Below the pieces are notes generated by a model. The model was not told the DNA's origin, made no database searches, and worked only from the letters and a program-made list of their open reading frames with translations. From Acetoanaerobium pronyense (lineage in GTDB: Bacteria; Bacillota; Clostridia; Peptostreptococcales; Filifactoraceae), in contig NZ_JAGGLI010000009.1 in NCBI RefSeq assembly GCF_017874355.1, forward strand, positions 1 through 64,000: a stretch of DNA of 64,000 nucleotides, read 5' to 3'. Positions within the stretch are counted from its first letter, which is position 1. Every line of letters starts with the position of its first letter. Below, piece after piece: positions 1 through 8,808 of this stretch. A program made the translations under genes and the position numbers.

Positions 1-93
1 CACGATGGACACCCTTGCTCTTGGCTAACGGTTGGCACTACCAGCCCCCGTACTGGACTTTCACCAGCAAGTTCGCGCCCATGCTGGGCGCAC
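1..93 (-). mobile_element. 5' end of a group IIC intron (cut by window edge)
   Basis: Read on the minus strand from position 93 leftwards, the sequence opens with GTGCGCCCAGCATGGGCGC and later contains GTTAGCC...GCAAGGGTGTCC. These are the domain I hallmarks of bacterial group IIC introns such as the Oceanobacillus iheyensis intron. The 5' splice site would be between 94 and 93, directly after the T-run of an intrinsic terminator, which is the usual target of class C introns. The rest of the ribozyme and any reverse transcriptase lie outside the window. The local GC content is clearly higher than its surroundings, which fits a structured transferred RNA. Seen: the motifs and the terminator junction. 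Inferred: the intron class. Confidence 0.85.
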
Positions 94-97
94 AACT

Positions 98-254
98 AAA
101 AAGCCTCTTCAACACACATGCAGAAGAGGCTTATATATTTATATATTAAGCTACCTCATCTGCCAAGAATATATCTCGCAGGAATTGGCACCATCTCGCT
201 AATGCGTTGGTTGCCGGGTTTCATCGGGCCAGTCCCTCCACCTCTCTTGATAAG
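98..254 (-). promoter_or_regulatory. SAM-I (S-box) riboswitch with terminator
   Basis: On the minus strand the aptamer runs from about 254 to 155. It starts CTTATCAAGAGAGGTGGAGG, continues GACTGGCCC, GATGAAACCCGGCAACC and GGTGCCAATTCC, and closes with GATGAG, which pairs with the opening CTTATC as helix P1. These are the conserved S-box elements. The expression platform is a 9-bp terminator stem (131-123 with 110-102, AGCCTCTTC/GAAGAGGCT) followed by a T-run at 102-98. It should terminate when S-adenosylmethionine is bound. The controlled gene would lie to the left, outside the window, but an intron now sits between terminator and gene. The aptamer call is firm. The gene it controls is unknown. 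Confidence 0.95.
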
Positions 255-291
255 GTTCAAGAATTTATTCAATTATTGTGCAACGAAATAC

Positions 292-320
292 ATTTTATAT
301 CACCTTAAATACAGTGTCAA
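292..320 (-). promoter_or_regulatory. sigma-A promoter of the SAM riboswitch transcript
   Basis: Minus strand TTGACA (320-315), a 17-nt spacer and TAAAAT (297-292). Transcription would start near 285, about 30 nt before the aptamer. The element lies just downstream of the stop codon of the preceding gene, so the riboswitch is a separate transcription unit. Confidence 0.75.
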
Positions 321-334
321 TAGATTTTTAAAAA

Positions 335-2332
335 TTAATTTGAAAATATTTTTTGGAAGGTATATACAAGCTTTCCATCTTGATTCATAAAAGATAGATA
401 CTTAATATCTTCATAAAGGTTAGTCTTTTTGATGTTTTTATAATCAGGCATCCCTATATAGCTAACACTTCCATCCATTCTGCTTGAAAAATCATTTGCT
501 TTATATACTATATATATGTTTTTTGTCTTTCCTGCATTTTGAATCATAGAGTCAAAGGCTTCTTGCTCACGTGGAGTTCCCATAGTGCTTGATCCCTGAA
601 GGAAAATTACTACATTTTGCTCTCCTTTATCTATAAGACCCTTTAGATAAGCCCACTGCCCGTTTACTTTGCTCACGCCACCATTTTTATTGTCTACAGA
701 TATAAAGGTAGCTCCTGCGTGATTTTTGTATTTGTATGCCCCTGAAAATTCTTCTGTTGGAGCAGATACGCCTCCTTGAAATACCTTGTCAGAATTGTCC
801 ATCATTATAACCTGCTGACTAGCTGAGGCAGCGCTTTGCATAAAGGCTCTGATTGCATCATCAAATACGCTGTCTGACCCTTTCATATCTCCAAACACTG
901 AAGCTATACTCTGCCCTTGGATATTTTGGACAAATCTCGAATCTGGAGCATTTTTAGGAAGCACCTGCACCTCTACTCTTCCAGTTACTCCTCCATATGA
1001 TGCGGTAATATGCCCAGTCCCTGCTGATGAAAATGTGAAGTTTCTGCCGTCAAAGGAGCCAGAAAAGCCTTCACTTCCTACGCTGTAGCTTGGGGTTGTA
1101 ATATCAAGTATAGGATTTTTTGAACTGTCAAATCCTCTAATCACAAGCTCTACCTTGTCTCCTACAAATACAGTTTCTTTTAAAGGATTGATTTCTATAG
1201 ATGCAATAGGCCCACTTTGAGTCGTAGATTTGACTGCCAATGCGTTTACAAGATCTCGCTCTGAGCCCGTCATATTATTTTGTATCTTACCATCTGCTAT
1301 CATTTGGGTGGAGCCTCCCCCATCTAGCATCATGGCATCTTTGGCTCCAAGGGATTTCATATATTGCTGAAGATCTCTTTCATCCATTCCTATGTAAGGA
1401 GCCTTTCTTCCATCTACTGTAACTATGAGTATTCTTTGGTCAGAAGTCACTCCCATTGCCGTTCTTTGGCTTTTTCCTTTGACTTCTTGAGTAAGAGGCA
1501 CGTCCTGTCCGTTTCTAAGAAGCATAGTCCCTCCACCTACAGCAGTCTTTACATTTTGATGATTCATACTTATATCCGTAAGTATATTTACCTTTTCTCC
1601 AACTCCAAAAGCCCCTTGAAGTAGATAGCTGTTTGCTCCTCCTGCAAGAATTACATATCCGTTTTGAGGAATAGCAACTGGACCCTGTCCAAATCTAACT
1701 TCCCTTACTATATCATTTTCTACCACTATTTCACAAAGATCAAAATATGTGCCGTTTGCTCCTGGAGAGTTTTTCACATATTCACTTGTATATATAACTA
1801 TGTTTCCAAAATCCTTACTTGGTTTGTTTATTGCTGATATATCAACTTTAATATTTCTGCTTTGGTTTTCAATCTGTACTCCTGGATTTATATATGCCAT
1901 TATAGGGCTGTTGTTTACATCTACCATAAAAGATGCGTATTTATTTTGCTCATAATGGGCATTTGAAAGCTGCTTTCCGTCCTTTACCATTGGCCCAAGA
2001 GAAAATCCTGGATTTGACATAGAAAAAAAGTCTCCATTTACAGCTGCAATGACTCCTGAGGATTGATTCACCATGTTGCTAAGCTTTGTTCTTTGAGCAA
2101 ATCCATTTTGATTAAATAGCAAATCTATTTTAACAGAAGGGTTTTTAAGGTCTATATCTAGGATATTAACCCCCTGCTGCCCATTTTCATAAAGGGAATT
2201 TATCTTGGTAAGACTTACCCCTTGACTTAGATTTATTACATTTCTCGACTCATCTATCATAGACGCAAATCCAAGTGTAGGTGTCATCATAATGCTAAAG
2301 CACAAAATCAGTGCTGCTAGTCTTTTTTTCAT
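335..2332 (-). CDS. Secreted phosphodiester glycosidase (NAGPA domain)
   Basis: The protein has about 665 residues. I start it at ATG 2332 (MKKRLAALILCFS...) because AGAGGAG lies 9 nt upstream; the longer frame from TTG would put that site inside the gene. A Sec signal peptide (KKR, hydrophobic stretch, cleavage after GFA) indicates export. Roughly residues 70-370 carry NAGPA (phosphodiester glycosidase) motifs: AVNGDFFS, AVGGGTMLLRNGQ, RTAMGVTSDQRILIVTVDGR and MMLDGGGSTQMI. An Ig-like stretch (IASIEINPLKETVFVGDKV) follows, then a C-terminal region whose fold I cannot name. The family cleaves phosphodiester-linked sugars and is often linked to envelope glycopolymers. The substrate here is unknown. 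The gene is monocistronic and its 3' end abuts the SAM riboswitch promoter. Confidence 0.85.
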   Translation of the reverse strand: MKKRLAALILCFSIMMTPTLGFASMIDESRNVINLSQGVSLTKINSLYENGQQGVNILDIDLKNPSVKIDLLFNQNGFAQRTKLSNMVNQSSGVIAAVNGDFFSMSNPGFSLGPMVKDGKQLSNAHYEQNKYASFMVDVNNSPIMAYINPGVQIENQSRNIKVDISAINKPSKDFGNIVIYTSEYVKNSPGANGTYFDLCEIVVENDIVREVRFGQGPVAIPQNGYVILAGGANSYLLQGAFGVGEKVNILTDISMNHQNVKTAVGGGTMLLRNGQDVPLTQEVKGKSQRTAMGVTSDQRILIVTVDGRKAPYIGMDERDLQQYMKSLGAKDAMMLDGGGSTQMIADGKIQNNMTGSERDLVNALAVKSTTQSGPIASIEINPLKETVFVGDKVELVIRGFDSSKNPILDITTPSYSVGSEGFSGSFDGRNFTFSSAGTGHITASYGGVTGRVEVQVLPKNAPDSRFVQNIQGQSIASVFGDMKGSDSVFDDAIRAFMQSAASASQQVIMMDNSDKVFQGGVSAPTEEFSGAYKYKNHAGATFISVDNKNGGVSKVNGQWAYLKGLIDKGEQNVVIFLQGSSTMGTPREQEAFDSMIQNAGKTKNIYIVYKANDFSSRMDGSVSYIGMPDYKNIKKTNLYEDIKYLSFMNQDGKLVYTFQKIFSN

Positions 2333-2498
2333 CTTAAGCATCTCCTCTTGCAACTATTACTGTAAAATAATTATGTTTAAATTTATCCTCAAATCCTATC
2401 TTAATCTATTTTTTAGTTATAATCAATTACACAGCTATTACAGTTATGTTATAATTTTAAGGATTATAATTCGGATTTGTTAGAAAGGAAACTTACAT

Positions 2499-2963
2499 AT
2501 GAGTGATCTCTTAAGACACATATCCCTTGAAATGTACGTGCTGCTCCTTGCGGCTGTTCCTCTTATAGAGCTAAGAGGCGCTATACCACTTGGTATTGGC
2601 CTTGGTCTTAACCCTTGGGAAGTATATATAATCTCTGTAATCGGTTCTACTCTCCCAGCACCTTTTTTGATACTTCTTTTTAGAAAAATATTAGATTTTA
2701 TGGAAAAGCACAATATAATGAAATGGTTTACTGATTTTTTGAACAATCATATATATAAAAAGTCTAAAAAGCTAAAGGCTGCAAATATCCTAGGAATATA
2801 TCTGTTTGTGGCTGTACCTCTTCCATCTACAGGAGCTTATACTGGATCGGCACTTTCATCAATACTAAATATAAGGCTTAAATACGCTCTTCCTGCAATA
2901 TTTCTTGGGAATATGACAGCAGGACTTATAGTTATGATGCTATCTCATGCAGTTTTTAGATAA
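2499..2963 (+). CDS. Small multidrug export family membrane protein (COG2426)
   Basis: 154 residues with about four hydrophobic segments. The N-terminal VPLIELRGAIPLGIGLGLNP and the later VAVPLPSTGAYTGSALSSIL are typical of the Sm_multidrug_ex family (PF06695). It is an inner-membrane protein. The family name comes from weak experimental evidence, so the transported substrate is uncertain. The start at ATG 2499 has GAAAGGA about 11 nt upstream. The last 8 bp overlap the end of the convergent gene on the other strand, so the two mRNAs would be antisense to each other at their 3' ends. Confidence 0.8.
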   Translation: MSDLLRHISLEMYVLLLAAVPLIELRGAIPLGIGLGLNPWEVYIISVIGSTLPAPFLILLFRKILDFMEKHNIMKWFTDFLNNHIYKKSKKLKAANILGIYLFVAVPLPSTGAYTGSALSSILNIRLKYALPAIFLGNMTAGLIVMMLSHAVFR

Positions 2964-3885
2964 GAACTGCTATAATCGGAATCGTCAGCACAGACATAAG
3001 AGTCGTAAGAAAAACCGCTTGGGATGCTGTATTTGAATCATTTTCATACTTTACTGCAAATATTGCAACGTTTGCTGCAACAGGCATAGCTGTAATAAGT
3101 ACAGGTATTGCAAGAAAGTATCCTTGCATATTAAAGAGTCTAAGGGCAAAATAAAGTGCTGCCGGTATTAAAGTCATCTTTATAAAAGCTGTAATCAAAA
3201 GACTAGAGTTTTTAAATATAGAGTATACTTCTGTCCTTGAAAGTATAGATCCTACAGTTATCATAGCAACTGGAGTCGTAGCAGATGCAAGGTAGGCTAG
3301 AGTACTGTCAATAGGACCTGGAAGTTTTATTGAAAATGCAAATAATATAAACCCTATTGTCACAGCAATAGTTCCTGGATTTAAAAATATAAATAAAGGA
3401 TTCTTATAGGTTGTCTCTTTGGAGTCTCCATGTCTTCTCATCAGATGTATTCCTACAGTCCACATCACAATATCAAATGGGATATTAAAAAGGGATGCAA
3501 AGAATACTCCCTCTGCTCCATATATAGCATTTACAACAGGATAACCCATAAAACCTACGTTTGGAAATATCATAGCGGCCTGAAGGACATCCCTTTGTTT
3601 TCCTTTGAATCCTAAAATATGTGTTAAAGCATAGGAAAGAAATATTGCAAACGAATATACAAAGCCTGCTATCATAGCCATCTTGCCACTTGAAAGAAGA
3701 AGCTCTGGAGAGAAATCAAACTGCATAGACCGAATTATCATGGCAGGAAGTGTAACATAGAGAACAAATATGCTAAAATCTCTCGTTCCATTAGGAGAAA
3801 GCATCCCTTTTTTTGTCACTATATATCCTATTAATATAAGTATAAAAAGTACAAGAACCTGACTAAATATATCAAAAAAATTCAT
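2956..3885 (-). CDS. AEC-family (auxin efflux carrier-like) transporter
   Basis: About 309 residues from ATG 3885 (MNFFDIFSQ), with GAGAGGGG 8 nt upstream. The longer frame begins at TTG before this site. The protein has about ten transmembrane segments in two halves, with the N-terminal LILIGYIVTKKGMLS and the central FPNVGFMGYPVVNAIYG motif of the AEC family (PF03547). Bacterial members export or import small carboxylates, and the substrate here cannot be read from sequence. Its 3' end overlaps the convergent small exporter gene by 8 bp. It follows the terminator of the flagellar block and so probably forms its own unit. Confidence 0.85.
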   Translation of the reverse strand: MNFFDIFSQVLVLFILILIGYIVTKKGMLSPNGTRDFSIFVLYVTLPAMIIRSMQFDFSPELLLSSGKMAMIAGFVYSFAIFLSYALTHILGFKGKQRDVLQAAMIFPNVGFMGYPVVNAIYGAEGVFFASLFNIPFDIVMWTVGIHLMRRHGDSKETTYKNPLFIFLNPGTIAVTIGFILFAFSIKLPGPIDSTLAYLASATTPVAMITVGSILSRTEVYSIFKNSSLLITAFIKMTLIPAALYFALRLFNMQGYFLAIPVLITAMPVAANVAIFAVKYENDSNTASQAVFLTTLMSVLTIPIIAVLI

Positions 3886-3908
3886 CTCAAATACCCCTCT
3901 CAAAAGAA

Positions 3909-3932
3909 AAACCCTCTATATTTAGAGGGTTT
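3909..3932 (-). terminator. Intrinsic terminator of the flagellar rod operon
   Basis: AAACCCTCTA and TAGAGGGTTT form a 10-bp stem with a short AT loop. On the minus strand it is followed by TTTTTCTTTT. It overlaps the stop codon of the FlgJ-like gene. Confidence 0.8.
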
Positions 3933-4233
3933 ATTTTTTATACTCTTTAGTGTACTGCTCGTATATCATTTTTGCAATACCAAGGGGCTCATTTTTAGCC
4001 GTCTCTTCTGCATATCGTTCAATCATAAAGTCAGTCATTATATCCTTGCCTGGGGCTTTTTCAGTAAGCTCAGCAGGGTTTAATGTGCTCTTCATAGCTT
4101 TCATCATTATCTTTAAAAACTCAGCTTCCATTTCTTTGGAAACAGCCTGTAGCTTTTTCTTTTCTGCATCGGACATCTCTGTTTCTTTTACATTTTTAGG
4201 CGTATATTTGGGTACAAAGGAATTTATTTCCAT
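3931..4233 (-). CDS. flgJ: FlgJ-type rod-binding protein
   Basis: A 100-residue protein equal to the N-terminal rod-binding domain of FlgJ (PF10135). Characteristic stretches are KEMEAEFLKIMMKAMKST, GKDIMTDFMIERYAEETAKN and LGIAKMIYEQY. It lacks the muramidase/glucosaminidase domain of enterobacterial FlgJ, as is common in Firmicutes. It should help cap or guide rod assembly through the cell wall. The start at ATG 4233 has GGTGGTGA upstream. It is the last gene of the mbl-flhO-flhP-flgJ run and is followed by a terminator. A glucosaminidase-only protein encoded 10 kb away could supply the missing enzymatic half, but that is inference. Confidence 0.85.
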   Translation of the reverse strand: MEINSFVPKYTPKNVKETEMSDAEKKKLQAVSKEMEAEFLKIMMKAMKSTLNPAELTEKAPGKDIMTDFMIERYAEETAKNEPLGIAKMIYEQYTKEYKK

Positions 4234-4282
4234 AGTTTCACCACCAGATTATATTTCTAAAATACTTATTCAAATTTTAAGT

Positions 4283-5083
4283 CTATCTCTTAAGCTGATT
4301 TACCGTCTGAAGCATGTCATCAGCTGTTTGGATAGATTTTGAATTTATTTCATATGCTCTTTGAGCCATTATCATTCTAACCATTTCATCAACCAGCTGT
4401 ACATTCGACGTCTCAAGGTATCCTTGGTACATCTTAGTTCTTACATCTTCCCCTTCTTCCATTACTCCCTCTCCAGAGTTTACAGTAGCCGTGTAGAAGT
4501 TTCCCCCTACTGCCTGAAGTCCTTCTGGGTTAATGAAGTTGACAACCTGTATCTGTCCTAGCTCTACTATTTCTCCATCTAGGTCTGTTGCAGTAACTAG
4601 CCCTGTCTCAGATACAGAAAAATCACTCATGTCTCCATCAATCTCTATTATATCTTCATCTGTAGACATTACGCTATATCCGTTTGATGTAACAAGGGTC
4701 ATTACGTCTCCATCTACTGCAAATTTGAAGTTTCCATCCCTTGTATATAAAAATTCTGGATTACCCGCCGGATTTTCTATGACAAAGAATCCAGGTCCTT
4801 CAAGACCAACGTCTGTAGGATTTTCAGTTTTTTCCAGATTTCCATTCATAAAATATCTCGATGTGGCAACGGGTCTGACCCCGTGTCCTATTTGAAGGTT
4901 TACAGGCTCTCCCTGCTCTGGCACATTACTCACACTTTTCATCGATGTATATAGAAGGTCCTTAAACTCGACTTTTTGCTTTTTAAATGCCGTTGTATTT
5001 ACATTTGCAAGGTTGTTAGATATAGTGTCCATATTGAGCTGCTGAGCTTTCATACCGCTAGCTGCCGTCCATAAAGTTCTCAT
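4283..5083 (-). CDS. flgG: Flagellar distal-rod/hook-basal body protein, FlgG/FlhP type
   Basis: 266 residues. The N-terminal MRTLWTAASGMKAQQLNMDT and ISNNLANVNTTAFKKQKVEF are the flagellar rod signature. The C-terminal YLETSNVQLVDEMVRMIMAQ and RAYEINSKSIQTADDMLQ form the DUF1078 segment. The central FlgG-like domain (GPGFFVIENPAGNPEFLYTRDG) is present, and the length matches FlgG. It builds the distal rod of the flagellar basal body. The RBS is AGGAGG 9 nt before ATG 5083. It sits 16 bp after the paralogous gene upstream, as flhO-flhP do in Bacillus next to mbl. Confidence 0.9.
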   Translation of the reverse strand: MRTLWTAASGMKAQQLNMDTISNNLANVNTTAFKKQKVEFKDLLYTSMKSVSNVPEQGEPVNLQIGHGVRPVATSRYFMNGNLEKTENPTDVGLEGPGFFVIENPAGNPEFLYTRDGNFKFAVDGDVMTLVTSNGYSVMSTDEDIIEIDGDMSDFSVSETGLVTATDLDGEIVELGQIQVVNFINPEGLQAVGGNFYTATVNSGEGVMEEGEDVRTKMYQGYLETSNVQLVDEMVRMIMAQRAYEINSKSIQTADDMLQTVNQLKR

Positions 5084-5099
5084 AAGTATAGCCTCCTAA

Positions 5100-6218
5100 T
5101 TATATTTTCCCAAGCTCATTTGCCACCTTGCCCATGATATCATCATAGGATCTTATGACTCTTTGATTACTCTCATACCCTCTAAGAAGATTCACCATCT
5201 GGACCATCTCACTTATAATATCTACGTTTGAGCCTTCAAGATAGCCTTGAATTACTGAGCCTTCAAACTCAGCCTCTTCAGGCTCTACCCCATCTGGCAT
5301 AACCAAATATCCTTCCCCAAGCTTTTCAAGGCTTGAGCGATTTTCTATATTCACAATTCCAAGTGTGTCTACAGGGGTCTCTATTCCATTTAGGGTAACT
5401 GTAATGTTTCCCCCTCTATCTATGCTAATGTTGTCTGCACCTTCAGGAATTGCTATCTCATCTTCTCCTTGAGAAAGAACAGGATTTCCCGAAAGATCAA
5501 CAAGTATTCCATCTACATTTATTGCAAATGCTCCATGTCTTGTATATTTTATCTGATTGTCATTCATATCCATTACTTTTATAAAGCCAGCTCCCTCGAT
5601 TGCTATGTTGAGGGGATTGTCTGTCATTTCAAGGGTTCCTTGGGAAAAATTAGTCATCACTCTATCAACAGAGCTTCCACCATTTATAGTTCCTACCACG
5701 TTTTTATGTACTGCAGTTATTATGTTTGCTGCTGGTTGACCATCAACCTGAAGTATTCCGTTTCCAAGAAGCTCAATAGGTCCTTCTGGAACCTGAACTC
5801 TATTTCCACTACTATCAAGTAGATATGCTCCGAATTTAGTCATATTAGCCTCATCTGAATCTCTATGTACTGTTCTTAAATAGCCTTCTTCATCTCTCAT
5901 GATTCTTGCACTTTTATAATGTCCAGTACCGTGTCTGTCATTCATTGTAAGATATCCTGATGTAATTTCAATAGATATAGGTTCATCTCCCCCTTGCTCG
6001 TTTGGCGGAGGGGTTACTGTGATTCTTTGCCTAGTTGGTCTTAGGTTATTTTCACTTCCATTTCTTTTAAACAGAAGCTGCTCTGGAAAGGATTGTGTCA
6101 CAAGGACGTCCTTTTTAAACCCTGTGGTTTGAGCATTTGCTATATTATTTGTTATAGTATCTATTCGCTTTGTATCCGTCTTCATGGCATTAGTCGCCGT
6201 ATATATACCTCTAAACAT
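5100..6218 (-). CDS. flhO: Flagellar hook-basal body rod protein, FlgF/FlhO type
   Basis: 372 residues, longer than its FlgG-type neighbour. It begins MFRGIYTATNAMKTDTKRID and ITNNIANAQTTGFKKD (rod signature). The middle carries GAGFIKVMDMNDNQIKYTRHG, and the C-terminus is GYLEGSNVDIISEMVQMVNL plus RGYESNQRVIRSYDDIMGK. The extra ~100 residues lie between the N-terminal helix and the central beta domain, as in FlhO/FlgF homologues. It is a rod component exported by the flagellar secretion system. The RBS AAGGAGG precedes ATG 6218. It is the first flagellar gene after mbl, separated by about 115 bp that contain a possible sigma-D-type -10. Confidence 0.85.
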   Translation of the reverse strand: MFRGIYTATNAMKTDTKRIDTITNNIANAQTTGFKKDVLVTQSFPEQLLFKRNGSENNLRPTRQRITVTPPPNEQGGDEPISIEITSGYLTMNDRHGTGHYKSARIMRDEEGYLRTVHRDSDEANMTKFGAYLLDSSGNRVQVPEGPIELLGNGILQVDGQPAANIITAVHKNVVGTINGGSSVDRVMTNFSQGTLEMTDNPLNIAIEGAGFIKVMDMNDNQIKYTRHGAFAINVDGILVDLSGNPVLSQGEDEIAIPEGADNISIDRGGNITVTLNGIETPVDTLGIVNIENRSSLEKLGEGYLVMPDGVEPEEAEFEGSVIQGYLEGSNVDIISEMVQMVNLLRGYESNQRVIRSYDDIMGKVANELGKI

Positions 6219-6298
6219 ATTTTCCTCCTTAAAAGGATAGCCGACAAGAATATCCCTTTTTTTAACTGAGTCTATACAAACCCAGCAGGTCTTATTCT

Positions 6299-6306
6299 AT
6301 ATCGGC
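6299..6306 (-). promoter_or_regulatory. Possible sigma-D (sigma-28) -10 element before flhO
   Basis: The minus strand reads GCCGATAT, identical to the Bacillus SigD -10. A second CCGATAT lies 11 nt upstream. The position 15 nt upstream where TAAA is expected reads TAGT, so the -35 is weak. The location between mbl and the flagellar genes makes a motility promoter plausible. Confidence 0.35.
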
Positions 6307-6333
6307 ATGATATCGGTAAATACTAATAGGTAA

Positions 6334-7353
6334 TTAGTATCTTTTTTTTGAAGTTCTTTGAAGTACTTTTATTGAATTAAGGGCTTCTCCTGTGCCTTTA
6401 GCTACACAAGAAATAGCTTCTTCTGCTATGTATACTTTTATTCCTGTTCTTTTTGCTATTAGCTTGTCTAATCCCCAAAGTAGAGAACCTCCACCTGTCA
6501 TAAGGATTCCTTTGTCACTAATATCTGCAGAAAGCTCAGGTGGTGTCTTTTCAAGGACATAGTGAACTGCATCAGCGATTTGTGCTACACTTTCTCTAAG
6601 GGCTTCTAGAGTTTCTTCTGAAGAAACTTTTATAGTTTCAGGAAGTCCTGATACAAGGTTTCTTCCCCTTACTTCCATAAATACTTCCTTATCTCTAGGA
6701 TAAGCAGAGCCTATCTCCATTTTGATTTGCTCGGCAGTTCTTTCTCCTATAAGTATGCTGTGTTTTTTTCTCATATGCTTCACTATTGCCTCGTCAAACT
6801 TGTCACCGGCAATCTTAATAGACGTGCTTACAACTATACCTCCAAGAGATATAACAGCAACGTCAGATGTTCCTCCACCTATATCTACAACCATACTTCC
6901 GTTTGGTTGAGAGATTTCTATTCCAGCTCCTATTGCAGCAGCTATTGGTTCTTCTATAAGATAAACCTCTCTAGCTCCGGCTTCCATAGTGGCATCAATT
7001 ACAGCTCTTTTTTCAACTTCAGTAACACCTGAAGGTACACAAACTATTATTTGAGGTTTGAAGAATTTGAAAAGACCAACTCCACCAGTTACCTTTTCTA
7101 TAAAATGCTTTAGCATCTTCTCAGTTACATCATAGTCTGATATCACTCCATCTTTTAGAGGTCTTATAGCAACTATATTTCCCGGTGTTCTTCCTAGCAT
7201 TTTCTGAGCTTCTTCTCCAACAGCAAGTACTTTATTTGTGCTTGTGTCTATCGCTACAACAGAAGGCTCTTGAAGTACTATTCCCTTACCTTTAACATAT
7301 ACAAGGACTGAAGCAGTCCCAAGATCTATTCCTATATCTGGTGAAAATCCCAT
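6334..7353 (-). CDS. mbl: Rod shape-determining protein, MreB/Mbl family
   Basis: 339 residues, the normal MreB length. Actin-fold motifs: phosphate-1 DIGIDLGTASVLVYVKGKGI, connect/phosphate-2 MVVDIGGGTSDVAVISLGG, adenosine motif GILMTGGGSLLWGLDKLI. It forms cytoplasmic filaments that guide cell-wall synthesis. The RBS AAAGGAG precedes ATG 7353. I favour Mbl over MreB because of the flhO-flhP neighbours (Bacillus order spoIIID-mbl-flhO-flhP) and the absence of mreC/mreD. It lies only 26 bp after murA, so the two are probably cotranscribed. Confidence 0.93.
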   Translation of the reverse strand: MGFSPDIGIDLGTASVLVYVKGKGIVLQEPSVVAIDTSTNKVLAVGEEAQKMLGRTPGNIVAIRPLKDGVISDYDVTEKMLKHFIEKVTGGVGLFKFFKPQIIVCVPSGVTEVEKRAVIDATMEAGAREVYLIEEPIAAAIGAGIEISQPNGSMVVDIGGGTSDVAVISLGGIVVSTSIKIAGDKFDEAIVKHMRKKHSILIGERTAEQIKMEIGSAYPRDKEVFMEVRGRNLVSGLPETIKVSSEETLEALRESVAQIADAVHYVLEKTPPELSADISDKGILMTGGGSLLWGLDKLIAKRTGIKVYIAEEAISCVAKGTGEALNSIKVLQRTSKKRY

Positions 7354-7379
7354 ATTTATATTCTCCTTTTCATACTCTA

Positions 7380-8633
7380 TTAATCTTCAACTATTTGTAT
7401 GTTAGCACCAAGGTTTGTAAGCTTTCCAACTATATCCACGTAACCTCTTTCCACGTGATATATTTCCGATATCTTAGTATCTCCCTCTGCTACAAGTCCA
7501 CTAAGTATCAGTGCTGCTCCTGCTCTTAAATCTGTAGCAACTACATTAGAGCCTTCCAGAGAGTTTACTCCTTTGATAACTGCAGACTTCCCCTCGATTT
7601 TAATATCAGCGCCCATTCTATTAAGCTCTGGAACATTCATAAATCTGTTTTCAAAAACAGTCTCTATAACCATTGAGTTTCCTTCTGCAACAGAAAGCAT
7701 TGCCATAAAAGGAGACTGAAGGTCTGTAGGGAATCCTGGGTGTGGCATAGTTTTGATATCAGTAGGAAGTATTCTATCTGGGCCTATAACTCTAATAGAG
7801 TTTTCCCCTTCTTCTACTTTACACCCAACTTCTATAAGTTTTGCCATCATAGGTTTTAGATGATCTGGTATTACATTTTCAAGTACTATATCTCCCTTTG
7901 TAATAGCAGCTGCTACCATATAGGTTCCAGCTTCAATTCTATCTGGAATTACTGTATGCTCCGCCCCTTTTAAAGAGCTAATACCAGTTATCTTTATTGT
8001 ATTTGTTCCTGCACCTTTGACTTTCCCGCCTATTTCGTTTATAAAATTGGCAAGATCGACTATTTCTGGCTCTTCTGCTGCATTTTCTATGATTGTAGTA
8101 CCTTCTGCAAGTGCAGCCGCCATAATTATATTTTCTGTAGCTCCAACAGATGGAAAATCCAGATATATTTTGCTGCCAACTAGTTTTTCTGCATTGGCCT
8201 CAACATATCCATGATCCATATCAATATCCGCACCCATAGCCTTGAAGCCTTTAAGGTGAAGATCTATTGGTCTAGTGCCTATCGCACATCCTCCAGGCAT
8301 TGATATCTTAGAGTGCTTAAATCTTGCAAGAAGAGGTCCCATTACTAAAAATGATGCTCTCATCTTACTCACAAGCTCATAAGGAGCCTCAAAAGTAGTA
8401 ATATTAGTGGCATCAACAGTCAATGTCTCTCCCTGAAAATCCACTTTTGCTCCAAGGTGTCTTAATAAATCACTCATAACATGAACATCTCTAAGGTTTG
8501 GAACTCCTTTTAAAACAGTAACTCCATCTGCAAGTAATGTTGCAGCTATTATTGGAAGAACCGCATTTTTCGCTCCGCTTATTCTCACATTGCCTTTTAG
8601 AGGCTGGCTTTTTTTCACTAGTATATGGGCCAT
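7380..8633 (-). CDS. murA: UDP-N-acetylglucosamine 1-carboxyvinyltransferase
   Basis: 417 residues from ATG 8633 ([14 protein letters not shown]), with AAAGGA about 9 nt upstream. The frame extends 18 codons further but without an RBS. It catalyses the first committed step of peptidoglycan synthesis, transfer of enolpyruvate from PEP to UDP-GlcNAc, in the cytoplasm. Visible motifs are [19 protein letters not shown], the active-site loop [15 protein letters not shown] with the catalytic Cys (fosfomycin target) and [16 protein letters not shown]. The next gene is mbl, where Bacillus has spoIID, spoIIQ and spoIIID between the two. Confidence 0.96.
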   Translation of the reverse strand: MAHILVKKSQPLKGNVRISGAKNAVLPIIAATLLADGVTVLKGVPNLRDVHVMSDLLRHLGAKVDFQGETLTVDATNITTFEAPYELVSKMRASFLVMGPLLARFKHSKISMPGGCAIGTRPIDLHLKGFKAMGADIDMDHGYVEANAEKLVGSKIYLDFPSVGATENIIMAAALAEGTTIIENAAEEPEIVDLANFINEIGGKVKGAGTNTIKITGISSLKGAEHTVIPDRIEAGTYMVAAAITKGDIVLENVIPDHLKPMMAKLIEVGCKVEEGENSIRVIGPDRILPTDIKTMPHPGFPTDLQSPFMAMLSVAEGNSMVIETVFENRFMNVPELNRMGADIKIEGKSAVIKGVNSLEGSNVVATDLRAGAALILSGLVAEGDTKISEIYHVERGYVDIVGKLTNLGANIQIVED

Positions 8634-8689
8634 TTTTTCATCCTTTCTGGTTTCGTGCAAAAAATCATTGTTAATATTTAGACACACCT

Positions 8690-8735
8690 TAAAGACCCTT
8701 TACTGGGTCTTCGTGGGACACTTTTGTTCCATCTA
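8690..8735. other. Hairpin-forming spacer between murA and the upstream gene
   Basis: Between the hypothetical gene and murA the minus strand can form GAAGACCC/GGGTCTTT with a 6-nt loop, next to the palindromic GGGACACTTTTGTTCC. There is no T-run right after the stem, so I do not call it a terminator. It could be a degenerate short palindromic repeat. Confidence 0.3.
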
Positions 8736-8808
8736 TTTTTAAAATAAGTTCTCTTTTTTATATAGTCCAAGTTACTTTATACTCTCTTTCTTACTTTATG
8801 TCAACGTT

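Noticed and set aside
118-390. A 90-residue plus-strand frame at the left edge.
   Set aside because: It lies entirely across the SAM riboswitch, its promoter and the end of the glycosidase gene on the other strand.
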